DNA from: Cristatella mucedo
Taxonomy: Eukaryota; Bryozoa; Phylactolaemata; Cristatellidae
Assembly (NCBI GenBank): GCA_009760855.2
Contig: WPIO01000026.1
Location: 3,897,501-3,959,500 of the forward strand
Direction of reading: 5' to 3'
Length of the DNA stretch: 62,000 nt
Below the pieces are notes generated by a model, which searched no databases, was not told the DNA's origin, and saw nothing but the letters and a program-made list of their open reading frames with translations. Every line of letters begins with the position of its first letter. Position 1 is the first letter of the stretch. Position numbers and translations under genes: made by a program. Below are positions 25,095 to 39,394 of the stretch, piece after piece.

Positions 25095-27140
25095 AAACAA
25101 ATCCGGTGGAGGCAGCTCATCATGCTAAACCCGATGGATGTGTGCCAACATTCCAGCCAGGCTACAAGGTAATTTTATGTTTACATTAATGATAAACAGT
25201 GAGAAAATCAAGTAGGGATTGAGTGGTAATGCTACAAGAGCCACCAGGGCTCAGGCAGCAGCAGCAGCAGGCAGAAGTTTTTTGCATGTCTGTGCAGGGC
25301 TTATTGTGAGAGGGTCAGTGCACAGCACATCCATCAGATGGGCCAGACACTGACGATAGGAAATAAATAAGCATAACAGGGTGCCGGAGCATTTCCAATG
25401 CAAACCTTCTCGGGATCACCTGTTCCTTTCGGTATCTGGTGCCATTGTACCCGGTCATCCCTGATTTAGTCATGCCAGATCCAGCAAGTTGGATGTCTCC
25501 AGGCGCTTTAGGTCGCCGTGCACGAGCACGTTTCGACACTTGCAGTGTCACTCCTGGCATTGAGTGGAGAGCTCTTGCAGCTGCTTCGATAGGCTCCTCG
25601 GTTCCACTTAGTTAGTGCTCATTGGTGAGTGGCAGACAGGCCGGTGGGAGCCCCCGAAGGCAGGTGGGGGATGGGGCTGTGGGGTTTCGAGAAGGCCAAT
25701 CCCACGGTGCCACGGCGTTGCATTCCGACATGGCTCTGACCTTGTGCTCTTCGGCTTGCCGTGTGTCGAGCTGTGTATGCAGGGGGTGCTGAGCCGACTC
25801 GATGTGTTCGCGATGCTGCTCTGTCTATATGGGCTGCTAATTGTCCAAGTCAAGCATCGATCAGGTGGCCTCCGGAGAAACATATGGCTTCCGGAGAATG
25901 TGGACAATTAGAGCACTTGCCACGTACAGAAGTGCAGATAGGAGGGGCCTGAGTTTGCATTCATAGCATTTCACGAAGGAGCTCTGCTCTTGGTGACCAG
26001 CCTAGCTGCATGCTGCCAGCATCCATCCAGCTTGGCTCATGCTGCAGAGTAATCGAGTCACGTGGTGATGGCAGAGAAGCAGTGGGTCAGGATTCAGTCA
26101 TGCCGACGATGGCGGTGCTGTAGCCCATGTGCCATGTGTCGTTTGCAGCTCATTGCAACAGCCTTCTTTTGGCTGCATTCCAACTGAGAAGGCAGGTGCT
26201 AGGGCCCTGAAGTGACTGGGATCATCCTCTCGGTCCGAATACTCTGCCATTGCCTAATTTAACCACGCTATGAAGCATATGGCAAGCTGCTGCATTTGAG
26301 CTGGCTACACTGAGGGGTTAGAGAGCAGGGGGCAGAAAGGAAGTCCTCTGCACGGCAAGCCTTGCCTTTTCTCTCTCGAAACAAATGTTTTTCGAAGAAG
26401 GGTACGGATATATCATTAGTGCTTTTGTGCTCCAAGAACCGCCGGCTGCCGAAGAGAGCCTGCTATTGACCGAGGTGCGGTTACTACCGATTCCAGGCAT
26501 CTCACCGCAAGCAGGCGTGGAGCCTCAAGGTTTTTTCTAATGTGGCACCTTAGGAGCTATCAATAAACGCCAGCAAACAGAGCTTTATCCTGTTGTAGCC
26601 TACCAGTCAGTGGAGACGACTGACAGGGCTGAATCCCTTGTTTCCAACCGCAAGCACTCCTTGAGAGCTTGGCTCACTGTTCAAGCAAACAGGCTCCAGT
26701 AGGATCGTAGTTCTGACCTTGCAGTCAGAGCAACGCAGGCGCACAGGAGTAATTGACTCGTCGATTCTGGAGAACCTGAACCTGTGCTTTGAAGGCATGC
26801 CGCGCTCTGCAGATCTCCTTAGATGCTGTCTGTAGCGAATTGGAGAGCCCCTCTTGGCTCCTCAGTGGCAGGCCCCAACGTCTACTTGCAACAGATACCC
26901 ACAGTGTGCATGCTAAGACCAGCTCCAGTTGCTTGGCCCCCTGAACAGCGAGTCCAGCGAGTCCAGCGAGTCAAGAGACGACTCCAGAGAGTATTAGAAA
27001 TGAGCAGCTTACAGTGAAATGCAGGCTTTCTAGCCACATATAGATACTCCAAAAGAGCAATTTTTCTTGCACATCCGTGGGTTCCATCAGAATTAGCTCA
27101 TTTACGACAAGACATCGGTCATGTACAGCAATATTGATTA
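25095..27140. other. No gene recognised
   Basis: Short frames only (the longest, about 98 codons, are antisense overlaps at 25608-25911). A small triplication of CAGCGAGTC lies at 26946-26973. Confidence 0.35.
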
Positions 27141-27149
27141 CATGTGCAC

Positions 27150-27179
27150 ACACACACTCAGGCACGCACAAATACACAT

Positions 27180-27211
<32 letters not shown>

Positions 27212-27278
27212 GCGCAAACACACGCAAACACACCTGCACACACACCTGCACACACACCTGCACACACACACACCCCCA

Positions 27279-27342
<64 letters not shown>

Positions 27343-27345
27343 AAC
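27150..27345. repeat. (CA)n microsatellite with TGCACACACACC variant units
   Basis: Long CA runs at both ends and a middle block of (CACCTGCACACA)-type units at about 27230-27270. Confidence 0.97.
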
Positions 27346-27349
27346 ACTC

Positions 27350-27775
27350 GTAAAAATACAATACTGTATATGCTTATAGAAACACCGACTTTGATTGCCC
27401 TGCTCTATCGATTAAAGTTTACGTCTGTGGTAGTTGTCTATTATTTTCCCAAGCCGGCATTCCTGCTGCACGAAACGGCTGTCACTTCCAGGTCACCTTC
27501 TTTATGCCTGGTGTGATAGGATAAGCTGAAAACCCCTTCACCTACTGTCGGCCTGCTGTTGGTAGCAGAACGCGAAGAACAAGCTTGTGATGCGAATCGA
27601 GCAGTTGCAATTAAATCGATATCCACTCCCAAATTGAGCTCCAAATGTAGCCATTTTTGAGAAACAGTCTCAGCGATGCCTTTATCCATGTCTTGGCATA
27701 GCTACGACGGAAATGCCGACCTTCATCTTCAGTGATGGGCGTGTCAGTGAGTCAGCCGGCAAGTTAGGTCAGGCC
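27350..27775. other. No gene recognised
   Basis: Spacer between two CA microsatellites; nothing identified. Confidence 0.35.
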
Positions 27776-27776
27776 T

Positions 27777-27777
<1 letters not shown>

Positions 27778-27855
<78 letters not shown>

Positions 27856-27906
27856 ACGCACACGCACACACGCACGCACGCACACACACGCACGCACACA
27901 CACACG
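27778..27906. repeat. (CA)n microsatellite
   Basis: A pure CA run to about 27845, then CACG-interrupted units. Confidence 0.97.
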
Positions 27907-28184
27907 TCGAGGAGGACCTGATCAGGTTCTTCTCTGTTGGGCAACTCTTGCTAGGAAGTGCTATACTTGAACCCTCTTGAGACTGGCTGGCTGGGGGGGG
28001 GGAGCCTCCATTGAGCTGGAAGCTCGCCCTTTTGCTGCCAGCAGCAGCAGCAGCGGATGGAAGCTCCTGCGGCAGGAGAAGGGAGCCAAGGCGGCAGCGA
28101 CAGAGCGACTGAGTTCGACTTGGCCGAGGCAGCCTTTCGGCAGTTTCTGCCCCATTCAGCCGTTCAAAGGTTAATTGCCTTGAA

Positions 28185-28523
28185 ATGGCTGGCAGGAAGG
28201 TCGACGTGGCTTGCCTCATCCTGCTAGCCTTGGCTCATAGTTCAGCTCAAGAGTATTGGAGCCAGCTGTTGAGCGAGGTGGTGGGCAGCAAAGGGAAGAG
28301 GCAAAATATTTCTTTTAGCATGACCTCTATGCCATCGATTCAGCTTGACCGCACGGCACCGCCAAAGGTCATTGTTGAACTGTTGGCCTGGCTTGGTTGT
28401 AAGGCAGTGCAAAAACACAAAAATGTCTGGAATGCAATAAGTTTGCTCACGGACCATTTTTTGGGTGGAGCTCCATTGAAGTTCATCTGGACGGAAGGAG
28501 AACAGAGCCGTTTGAGCTTCTAG
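28185..28523 (+). CDS. Possible small secreted protein (weak)
   Basis: A 112-codon frame whose first 22 residues look like a signal peptide: a basic start (MAGRK), a hydrophobic core (VACLILLALA), and a small-residue cleavage-type site before QEYW. The rest shows no recognisable domain. The first in-frame ATG was chosen because it opens the signal-like segment. It ends at the edge of a minisatellite. It may be an exon of a larger gene or chance; no splice structure could be proved. Confidence 0.15.
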   Translation: MAGRKVDVACLILLALAHSSAQEYWSQLLSEVVGSKGKRQNISFSMTSMPSIQLDRTAPPKVIVELLAWLGCKAVQKHKNVWNAISLLTDHFLGGAPLKFIWTEGEQSRLSF

Positions 28524-28524
28524 C

Positions 28525-29035
28525 AAATAAGGACAGAGGCAGGACAGAGAGGAAAGTACAGAGGCAGGACAGAGAGGAAAGGACAGAGGCTGGACAGAGA
28601 GGAAAGTACAGAGGCAGGACAGAGAGGAAAGGACAGAGAGGAAAGTACAGAGGCAGGACAGAGAGGAAAGGACAGAGAGGAAAGTACAGAGGCAGGACAG
28701 AGAGGAAAGGACAGAGAGGAAAGTACAGAGGCAGGACAGAGAGGAAAGTACAGAGGCAGGACAGAGAGGAAAGGACAGAGGCTGGACAGAGAGGAAAGTA
28801 CAGAGGCAGGACAGAGAGGAAAGGACAGAGAGGAAAGTACAGAGGCAGGACAGAGAGGAAAGGACAGAGAGGAAAGTACAGAGGCAGGACAGAGAGGAAA
28901 GTACAGAGGAAAGGACAGAGAGGAAAGGACAGAGGTAGGACAGAGAGGAAAGGACAGAGAGGAAAGTACAGAGGAAAGGACAGAGAGGAAAGGACAGAGA
29001 GGAAAGGACAGAGAGGAAAGGACAGAGAGGAATCA
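28525..29035. repeat. Purine-rich minisatellite (25/15/12-bp units)
   Basis: About 500 bp of interleaved units: GACAGAGAGGAAAG alternating with TACAGAGGCAG and GGACAGAGGC. The higher-order pattern changes along the array. Long minus-strand frames through it encode LSFPLCP-type repeats and are not genes. Confidence 0.95.
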
Positions 29036-30400
29036 GACAACGGTGCAAACCTGCCGTAAGCAGCATAAGGCAATGGCCACCAGCTAGGGAATATAACCAC
29101 TTTTTCAAGCACTTCTTAGCATTGTTTCTTTCCACCCGGACTGGTATAAGGCACTCTAAGTGAATGAACAGCTTCGGGTGCCTGCTGGATAGGCTGATCG
29201 GTCTGCCGAAATTTGGTCCAGGATAATAATCCTCGGCTGAACTTAGGGCGAGTTAAGGAGAAATGCTTAATTGAGCTTAAGGAGCAACTAGCAGAGCAGT
29301 GCCATACTGCACCCGATTAAATTACGGGGCAGTACTTAACCCCACTAGCATCAGGGATAGTAATCACAGCTTGTGAGCAACTGGCTGTTTTGAAACGTAG
29401 TTTTTTTTTGTAGTCCCACTGTGCTGGATGCAAACACATGATGCTGAAGCAAAGAATAGATTTGAGACCCTGCTATCGGCACTAAAATCAGCGAGTAGCC
29501 TGCAGTGGGGTACGAGCAATGCTGAGATGAATAAGAAAGAGAAACTTTGAAGTCAGTAAGCTAATGAGAGCAGCAGGATTGAGTCTTGTACTGCTTACGT
29601 AGATATTAAAGGCGAGGAGTTGACCCAATTAGTACACGTGTAAGACATGGCTGAAGCCGAGTGTGTGGAATCGGTCAAGCCAATATACGGCTTGGGAAGA
29701 GAAGAGTTTATAATTTTACACCAGAGAGCATGGACATTACTGCTGGCAACATGCAAATGTCTGTTACCTATGCCTTGATTGACGTTTAAGAAGTGAAGCG
29801 GTCGTTCTTTCCATGCCGGCTGTAGCTGCCTTGGAGCCCGTGACTGTTGTAACTTGCACCGAGACTGCTAAGGCTCAGCAATTCTGAGGTGTCTTGTGCT
29901 CTGCTACTTCGATGCAGGACAAGCTGCTTTACTTGTCTGAGACCTTGCTGGCGATATTATCAGCACTGAAAGTCGAGTGACCGCTGCCAGCTTTCTTTAA
30001 GCTCCCAATGAGGATCCCTATTTCGGCGAAGTGCAAGGCACTGATATGGCTATTATTCATTTGCCGATGCGTTACGATTACGTAGAGGACTGCTAGTCCG
30101 TCTCGTGATTTCTTTAAACAAGTAACTAGTCACATTTTCTTTGACTTTTTGAACCACTAGTTGTGCATGATTGGGATGTCTACATGGCTTCTCGTGCGAG
30201 TGTGTCATGTCTTTGAAAAAAAATTGAAAAGCCTGGCGAAGACTGGTTAAGTATCATATAGTAGTAGTAGCAGTGATGGATAGTCTACAACCCACGTTAA
30301 GCTAATGTTTATCCGTGATGCAGAGCAGCAGCCATTTCTCAAGCAAGCTCGCCCACGAGAGAGGTAGCCAGTGGGACAAGCATTGCAGCATCAGCTGCTT
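29036..30400. other. No gene recognised
   Basis: No coding signal or repeat identified. Confidence 0.35.
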
Positions 30401-30403
30401 CAG

Positions 30404-30404
<1 letters not shown>

Positions 30405-30498
<94 letters not shown>

Positions 30499-30528
30499 CA
30501 GCAGCAGCAGCAGGTAGCAGCAGCATGC
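30405..30528. repeat. (CAG)n trinucleotide repeat
   Basis: About 120 bp of CAG with three single-base interruptions (GGCAG and GGTAG). Open in several frames as poly-Gln, poly-Ser, poly-Ala or, on the other strand, poly-Leu/Cys; no flanking domain supports a gene. Confidence 0.97.
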
Positions 30529-30529
30529 T

Positions 30530-31375
30530 GTTGAGCCGAGTCATTCGAAGCAAGCAGCCTGTGGTGTCAACGTCGGTGGGCTGCTCTATCAGACCGTCAC
30601 TTTGCTAGAACCTACGGCAGGTCCCAGCCCGGCTTCGTTCAGGGCTGCCACCATGCAGCCTCTCTATGTGGTGCTGGGCATGCCACAGATGCAGCGGCCA
30701 TGATAGAGCAGCCTTCCGAGGAGAGGCACCAGTGCAGCAATTCGATTAACTGCTGGAGCACATGCCAGCATCGGAGCTCCCAGCCTGTGATGACATCGAC
30801 GAAGACAAGAAATTCTGGACCTTCGAGTGCTGTTGGCCTGTTGCCAATAGTAGCAGGAGACACACACAAACCCAAGCGAGCTCATGCGACTCATTCTCCT
30901 GCCACCCACATGGATAGTTAGATTTTAGCGCATTCACAGCCAGCCTTGCCTATTTTAGCAGTTCAATGGGTGTGCTTGTGCAGTCATCTCGTGATTGGTT
31001 AAAACGAAGGGGGCAGTCTAATACTTCGCATTGGGTTTAGGCCCAGTCTTGTCATCTGCTACTGCTGCTGCTACAGGCCCGTGGCTTCTTCCACTATTTT
31101 CGTTGCCACTACATCTTGTTCGTACTCGTTAATGCCAACTCCAGCACTCTGGCACCATTCGGATTTTTTCTTACACAGATTAAGTTTTGCCAACCAGACC
31201 TGCTGCTGGTTTCTGAGCCTCGGGGTTCAGGTATGAGAACATTGTGAACAAAGCCAGCAAAAGCCAGGGCTCCTCCACCCCCTCAGCTACAGGGGGGGGG
31301 GGGGAGCAAGTTTCCGGACGAACCTGCTCATTGTGGTGGCGGTCGGTATGCCTACATTATTGCTAATTTCTGATA
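30530..31375. other. No gene; poly-G run inside
   Basis: Short frames only. A G-run of about 14 lies at 31292-31305. Confidence 0.35.
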
Positions 31376-31379
31376 AGGC

Positions 31380-32032
31380 TACCAAAGGAAGCTATTATGC
31401 CACTACAGCGGACTATGAATATGGCTGCAAGGCTGGTCTTCAAGTCCCAGCGGTTTGAGCACGTGTCACCCTCTGCTGAAAGAGCTAGGATGGCTGCCGG
31501 TTGAGCAAAGGATACAGAGCAAAGTTCTTACGCTGACCCACAAGGCCCGCCACGGCTTGGCTCCTTCGTACCTAGCTGAACTGCTGCATCAGTTTCAGCC
31601 TGTTCGCGCCCTCAGGCCCTGTGTGGACAATAAATTAGCTGTCCCATTCTTCCGCTTAAAGACAGTTGGCAACAGAAGCTTTAGCTCTGCAGGTCCTAGA
31701 CTGTGGAACTCGCTTCCAAAATTCTTACGCAATGGCATCTACTCTCCAACTGCCGACTATGGCACATCTTTTTCAGCGGTCCTGAACTGCTACTTCTATG
31801 CTACTCACTACCTCAACTGCTCTCCTGACTCTGCTATGCTTCCCACTTTCTCTTTGTTTCGTGAGACGAAGTCTGTTGGCTACCGAATGCGTACCGAAAG
31901 CCGCTTAGGTTGTGAGTGCGCTGTACAAAGCTCTCCTGCGTAACACCCACACGGTCTTTATGACTTTGTGGAGTTACTGACGGAGATACATTACATTACA
32001 TTACATTACATTACATTACATTACATAAGGCA
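31380..32032 (+). pseudogene. Second LINE family, reverse transcriptase C-terminal end with (TTACA)n tail
   Basis: The frame at 31455-31943 carries the post-RT region: LLKELGWLPVEQRIQSKVLT, HGLAPSYLAELL, VPFFRLKTVGNRSFSSAGPR and LWNSLP. This general layout is common to CR1/L2/Jockey-type LINEs, but the sequence is distinct from the window's main CR1-like family. Upstream, MNMAARLVFKSQRFEHVSPL is open in another frame, so the copy is shifted. The 3' untranslated region ends in TTACA repeats (about 31990-32028). 5'-truncated and inactive. Confidence 0.85.
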
Positions 32033-32034
32033 TT

Positions 32035-33655
32035 TCGACTTGAAAACTTCCAGGAATCGTCTTGTAGAGGGGTAAGTTCTGGAAGCAAAAAAGCGGCGGC
32101 TCTTGCCCGAGAGTAGAGATTGTGCAAAGCTGAGAATCAAGTGTTGGAGATTGTGAATGAGCTGAAGGATTTCGTAAAGCTCGAGCTTCACTCGTACGGT
32201 GAATAGAAAAGTGAAGAAGGAATGCGAAAATGCGCTTCGGCCTCACTTGTGCGCACGGGCTAACCAGCAGCATCGGCGAGCAGTGGCTCGTGGTCTTTCT
32301 CTTGGAAACAGCATCCCTGCCCAGCCACCAGAGGATTGTCCTGTAATCGATCCTGCAGAAGCCGCGATGGTTCGCCACGGGAGCTGGGCTTCTTGAGGAG
32401 AAGCTTTGCTAGTTTCTTCGAAATGTGCATGACGAAATGAAGTCTCGCATTGAAGTGTCGTTGTCGACCTCTTCTTATGCTAATCGTAAAGGAAAGGATC
32501 ATGAAAAAGAAATAAGAATCGGATGGAAAAGAAATGGCACGATGAAGGTCGCGAAAGCTTTCCGGACTCCGGAGGCTTTTAAAAGCTCGGAGCTGCACTT
32601 AAATGTGGAACAAGGCTGCCAAAGGATCCGAACGAAATCTTGGCAGCGACTTAAACGACCTCGGCCCCTGAAGCCGAGGCCTGAGGCACCGTGAATTTCC
32701 CATATGCTGTTCTCTCAGTAACGACCATCAGAATCGCCACCCGAACGGCCACGCCCGGCATTTACTGATCAGTGCTTGTCGTTGAGCTGCCTTGGCAAGC
32801 TGCCAGTCAAGTCGATCTCAGCTCTTGTTGCTTCCCTCATGCGAGCACTCAAACCTATTTTAAAAATAAGCCTCAAACGCAATTGAATTCCGTCCGATTA
32901 CTCGCACGCTTGCAGCCGCTGCAGCCACTATAAACCAAACAGGACAACTATAGCGTAGGCCACGATTTTTGGTCGAAACTGGTGAGTTGGTACATCTGTA
33001 CCTCTCGTTTCATAGGTTGTGGGTCCAGCTTCCGAAGATGTCTTGACACGTTCGTCTTTCTATCTAACTTTGGGATGTTCACTTGTGATGCCCAGCACTT
33101 CATAAATCGGGTTCAACTACATATCTGCAATAGATTTGTCAGGCTGGCTTTTGATTAGGGCAACCCACTTCATCATTCTACCTACATACATGCGTCAACT
33201 TGAAAGCAGCATCTCAAGGGACTCGGTGCTCGGCCTCGGGCTTTCCAATACTGACCGTAGTGCCGAGTAGGCTTAATAACTCATCGACGGCCAAGAGCAT
33301 GGTGGAATGAAGCCATGCGACTTCACAATGTTATTCACATCAAAGTAAGTAGCGGCAAGTGCACCGTAATGGCATCTTGGTCTGGCTGGAGTGAAGGGGC
33401 AGTTTGCCTTTTTTTTTTATTACCGCAGCTGCCTCAGTATTTTGTCCATATGGGCTCAGCCACGAATGCATTGTCATTCAGAAGATGATTAATCGCGTTT
33501 TGCTATCGACTCGTATTGCAAGTGTGCTCCGCCATCAGCTACCAGCCTACTGAACGTGCATTCGCTCTGCTACTCCCTAACCAGATCCTGAGGGTGTGCT
33601 GAACTGTAGGCATTCCAAAGAATCACTCCTGTTATACATCCCATTCATTTTTTTA
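32035..33655. other. No gene recognised
   Basis: Several frames up to about 120 codons overlap on opposite strands, without recognisable domains. Confidence 0.35.
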
Positions 33656-33659
33656 ATTC

Positions 33660-33728
33660 AGCTTAATAATAGTAATAATGCATTTGTGATAGCGCCCTCA
33701 GAGAACTCAATCTCTTTCTAGTCACTTC
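33660..33728 (-). mobile_element. CR1/L2-type LINE 3' tail
   Basis: AATAATGCATTTGTGATAGC, then CCCTCAGAGAACTCAATCTC, then TTTCTAGTCACTTC. Only the last 70 bp is present. Confidence 0.85.
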
Positions 33729-33729
33729 A

Positions 33730-35416
<1,687 letters not shown>

Positions 35417-35419
35417 ATA

Positions 35420-35900
35420 AACGCCCTGGCTATTCACTTTTCGGCGATTGTTCAGCAATGCTCTGAAAGCCATAAGAGTAGCTGTACGCCACGGCAGGAT
35501 GCAGGATGCTATAAATGTCCGTCACATTCCAATAGGCTTCTCAATGCTATGGATATGGGTTAGTTATTTTAAGGTATGGGTGCTACTGTATAAGTCGTAA
35601 GCCGTGGCTCAAAAGTTGAGGGCTTCGCACGTATTTGTCTCGTATCGGCATCTTTGCGAGCCTTTCCATTCATTCTAAATAATACATGAAGTCATATATA
35701 AAAGGTGACAGAGCAGCGATACTACTTTGTCTTAAAAAAGCAGGTTAGGTTTAGGAATTTAAAACTAACCCCAAAAAGAGCATTTTTTTAAGCAAAAATC
35801 TCGTTGGCAGCTTGTCGAACTTTCATAAGTCAGCGGCATCCGACTAGAGATCACTGTCAAATGTAGTCGCAAATGCTCAATGTTCATGTAATTTGCAATG
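35420..35900. other. No gene recognised
   Basis: Spacer; nothing identified. Confidence 0.35.
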
Positions 35901-35904
35901 ACAT

Positions 35905-36000
35905 AATAATAATAATGCACTTGATAAAGTGCCCTCAGAGAACTCAATGTCTTTCTAGGCTCTTTACATTTGCTGCAAAGGGAAATCATGAAATAAAGAG
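35905..36000 (-). mobile_element. CR1/L2-type LINE 3' tail
   Basis: AATAATAATGCACTTGATAA, AGTGCCCTCAGAGAACTCAA, TTTCTAGGCTCTTTACATTT, then TGCAAAGGGAAATCATG. About 95 bp of the 3' end only. Confidence 0.9.
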
Positions 36001-36004
36001 ATAT

Positions 36005-36940
36005 TAAAAGAAATGAAAGTACTTTATTCTGCAAGGGACATATAAGACTAGATAGGAACCTATGGTAATGGTATTGACTTAAAAGAATATTATAAGTTTA
36101 TTGTATGATCTGTCTCCAAAGAGAATCGAACCTCAACAAGACCCTAAAAACTCACGGATGCAGCAACTTTTAGCTTATTGTCGGCATACAAAACATTTCG
36201 AGGGATGTTTGCAAGATAGAATAATATTACATTCATTTGGGTCGAAGTCGGCATAGACATACGGGGCAAGACAATTCCAGGACATGGAGCTCAATGACTC
36301 AAATCACAAATTTGGCTAATGCTGCCTCGGAGAAGTGCAAGCAGACAGTCACGCAAAGAACCTCACACCAGATAGCTTTGTAGAAAATACCTCTGGTGTT
36401 AAGCGATGTCTTTTCATTTGTATTGCAGAACTGTCAGTAGCAGAGGTACTATTTTGAACAATCAGTGGTCGGATTAAGATAGCTTGAGTAGGACGGCTTG
36501 TTGCTTAGCTAATCTAGCTAGGTGCGAGTAGCCTGATTTTTTAAGCTAATGGCATGAGCAGCTTCGCATGACTTTATTGGATGTGTAAAGGAGCTAATCT
36601 AATATCCCTCAATCGCGGAGCTTGCGTAAAGCCGAAATAAGTTTAAACTTAGATTGATATAATCTTTTAATCACTGTAGGTTTTTAATCAAACCATCACT
36701 GCAAGTTTTACAGATGCATACGTATATTCAAAATCCCTGATTTTAATAAGGGATTTCGAAAATTTATGTGCATCAATAGTTACCTCTTCAAGTTGTCCCC
36801 TAAATGTAAATGCTCTGATGCATCTTCCGTCTATGCGTCCAATATCAGATCCGTGCATTGCATCAAGGATTGTAGGTCCTCCGTGTTAGTCAGCTGCAGG
36901 ATCGACTTAGCCAGAAAGTAACCAAAGAGAAAGTCAAATC
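36005..36940. other. No gene recognised
   Basis: AT-rich spacer without coding signal. Confidence 0.35.
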
Positions 36941-36942
36941 TG

Positions 36943-37075
36943 ACCCGGGTTGGCTGGGGAGGGAGGTTAAGGTGCTCGCCTTTAACGACTGAGGTCGTGG
37001 ACAAGAGGCCTGCGGCATAAGTGAAGCACCTGGATAGAGATTCAGTTCTCTTAGGACGCTGTGCAAATGAATTAT
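36943..37075 (+). repeat. tRNA-derived SINE, family 2 (plus copy)
   Basis: GGGTTGGCTGGGGAGGGAGG and GTTAAGGTGCTCGCC form the box A region. The box B region is decayed (GAGGTCGTGGACAAGAGG). GAAGCACCTGGATAGAGATT and CAGTTCTCTTAGGACGCTG form the CR1-like end. Confidence 0.75.
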
Positions 37076-37214
37076 AAACCTTCATCCTGGCTGCAGATAT
37101 CAAGGTCAAGACCGGAATGTGACCTTTTGGTTCTAACATTTAGCTCATATAATTCATGTAAGCCTCGGAGATTTTAAAATTTCCTCTTGGCTTATGCAGG
37201 AATTGAGAGCTATA

Positions 37215-37325
37215 TATAATCTAATTCATTTATGTAGCACCCAAGGCGAACTTAATTTCTAGTCAGGCGCTTCGAATTGATTATCCTTAACACCAGCCAT
37301 TTCTCACTACACTATAGGGCCTACC
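37215..37325 (-). repeat. tRNA-derived SINE, family 2 (partial)
   Basis: Minus strand shows the shared 3' end (AGAAATTAAGTTCGCCTTGG, GTGCTACATAAATGAATT) and a shortened body. The promoter boxes are hard to see. Confidence 0.5.
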
Positions 37326-37577
37326 TTGAAAATCATCGCAAATTATAAAAAATAATGCAACAGAGAACCGTGGTCACTGAGGTCAATTGTGCACCTTACA
37401 TATTTTAACGATGTCTAAGCAATTGAGTATATTCGTGGTCATAGCATGCCAGCTGCAAAGACTACCGATCGCTGCCCGTAAGTCAAAGTCAAAGCTGACA
37501 ACAGCTCCAGCTCTTCAGCTAAAGCATCGCTAACACGTCGCTGACATTGCTATTCCCTCATTATTTTAAGTTAAACA

Positions 37578-37746
37578 CTGGCTGATTATTTAACAGCCTC
37601 TTTTGTAGCGACAGAAGAGCCTTTACGGCCATCACCACCGCTTGCAGTGGCGATAAAGGATCGCCCGCCGCAGGATTCGAACCCACGACGTCGGGACCAA
37701 GGTCGTGAAAAGCAACCACCTTACCTAGTGCGTCATCACGGCTCAC
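37578..37746 (-). repeat. tRNA-derived SINE, family 1 (minus copy)
   Basis: Minus strand: GCACTAGGTAAGGTGGTTGC (box A region), perfect box B GGTTCGAATCC, then TTTATCGCCACTGCAAGCGG and GGCTCTTCTGTCGCTAC. Close match to the copy at 2808-2990. Confidence 0.9.
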
Positions 37747-37749
37747 AAA

Positions 37750-39325
37750 TATGCAAATACAGCAGACAAATTCACGTACATCCTGCAGTACATTCAACAT
37801 TTCTTTGCAGCTCAGAGTAGCAATTAATGCCAAGTCGTGGAATGCATTCTCGACAGTTATGCAGCTTGCCGTACGAATTCAACAGAGCAGCCAGCTCTGG
37901 AGCTTGAAACGTCTCGGAGATGGAGGACGCCAGCTCTCAGAGCATTCTCAGTGCTATTACGGGGCACGAGCTCAGGTGCGAGGTACGTGCGCGAGCGCCC
38001 AGCAGTCTTGCAGACGCCGCGCAGCAGAACTCATCCGAAGCACCGGATCCACTTCCCCTCCCTGGAGTCGCCTGCCTCCGTGTCCTCATGCATGCAGCGA
38101 TCCCTACGCGGGAACAAGCGTTGACGTCGCACTCCGGCGTAGCGTGTAGCACTCTGCAATGCGAATGAGTCGCGCCACGAACCATGATATCACTAACCCG
38201 TTCGGGGGGCCGTAGGGGCTCAGAATAGGAACTGTGGCGGATCCGCAGGGGTAGGGCTACCTATCAATCGCGTCAGAGTAAATGAAGATCTCTAACCTCT
38301 AAGTAAACGTAGATAATCAGGCCTCTTCAGCACCTCAAAAAAAGAACGTGTCATACCCAGTGACGGAGCCAAGGAGAACAGATGGGCATTTGTCCTATCC
38401 CCCCTACAGCAGGGTTGTGACCGGTACCACCTCATATTCGTGCGCTCGCCGCCCCCCCCCCCCGACCGTCGCCAATCGATGAACGAAAGCCAATTTCGCG
38501 TCGGAAAAACACTACGCTTTTGCGCCTCATTAATCACGGGTCTGGTCCCGCCTACGCGCGAAATCTTGCGGTCCTTGCCTGTTCTACGTAGATATTCTGC
38601 AGGTCTTTCCCTCCCCAGATGAAAATCCTGGCTCCGCCGGCCGTTGGCCGCTTACCCTATTTCGGGAAGTCTGAACATCTGCCCCGAAAGACCACCGCCC
38701 TGACGCTGCATTTAGGCACCGTCTGCAAAGATACCGAAGGTATCCCATTCGTGCAGCCCTGACGCTGCATTTAGGTAGCCGCCTGGAAAAGGCTGATAGG
38801 CCTACAAGAGAAGCTACGGAAGGTTTGGAATCGTTAGGGTTGGCTTGACCGGCCGTAATCTGTGTTTGATCCGCCCTGCCCCTAGCCTGTAGCAGAAACT
38901 TTTGGGGGCTAAATGCCTGCCCTCCGCTCTTGATCGCAAGCACTTTTATTTTCGCTCGCTTTTTTTGTTTTCTGCAAAATGTCGCATCTGCGGACGGTCA
39001 AAGTCATATCAGCCTGCCACCTCATCCCCCCTCTGCTGAGTACTGACCACTCACTACTGCTCAGCTGCTGGCTTGCTTAATTTATTGCAGCAGCTGCTGC
39101 TAGGTGCAGCGTGCTTATTCCACGGGCGCAGGCCCTGGCATTGGTGGGCACTGCATTACTTGCGTCTCAGGCTCGCTCGGCGAGCCCATTTTCTGCTGCC
39201 GCACAGGGCCCCGGTGCGACCGAGCTTTGCTTGCTTAGACCGGCTCCATCCGATCGCTTTACATCCGACCGCGACATGTCTCCGGCCGCTGTCACCGATG
39301 CAGCCGGGCTCCCTTTCTCTCTCTA
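37750..39325. other. No gene recognised; short duplication
   Basis: CCCTGACGCTGCATTTAGG occurs at about 38698 and again at about 38757. A C-run of about 11 is at 38452-38463. No recognisable domains. Confidence 0.4.
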
Positions 39326-39326
39326 C

Positions 39327-39328
<2 letters not shown>

Positions 39329-39352
<24 letters not shown>
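39329..39352. repeat. (AT)n microsatellite
   Basis: Short AT run beside the LINE end. Confidence 0.85.
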
Positions 39353-39359
<7 letters not shown>

Positions 39360-39394
39360 GTTTTTTATTTATATTAATATATAGTATATATATA

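Noticed and set aside
28525-29035. CRISPR-like array
   Set aside because: Repeats are contiguous, without unique spacers of constant length, and the DNA is eukaryotic.
28242-29135. 297- and 209-codon minus-strand frames
   Set aside because: Translation of the minisatellite; period explains the frame.
30302-30608. Poly-Gln / poly-Cys / poly-Leu frames
   Set aside because: Frames of the (CAG)n repeat without flanking domain or splice support.
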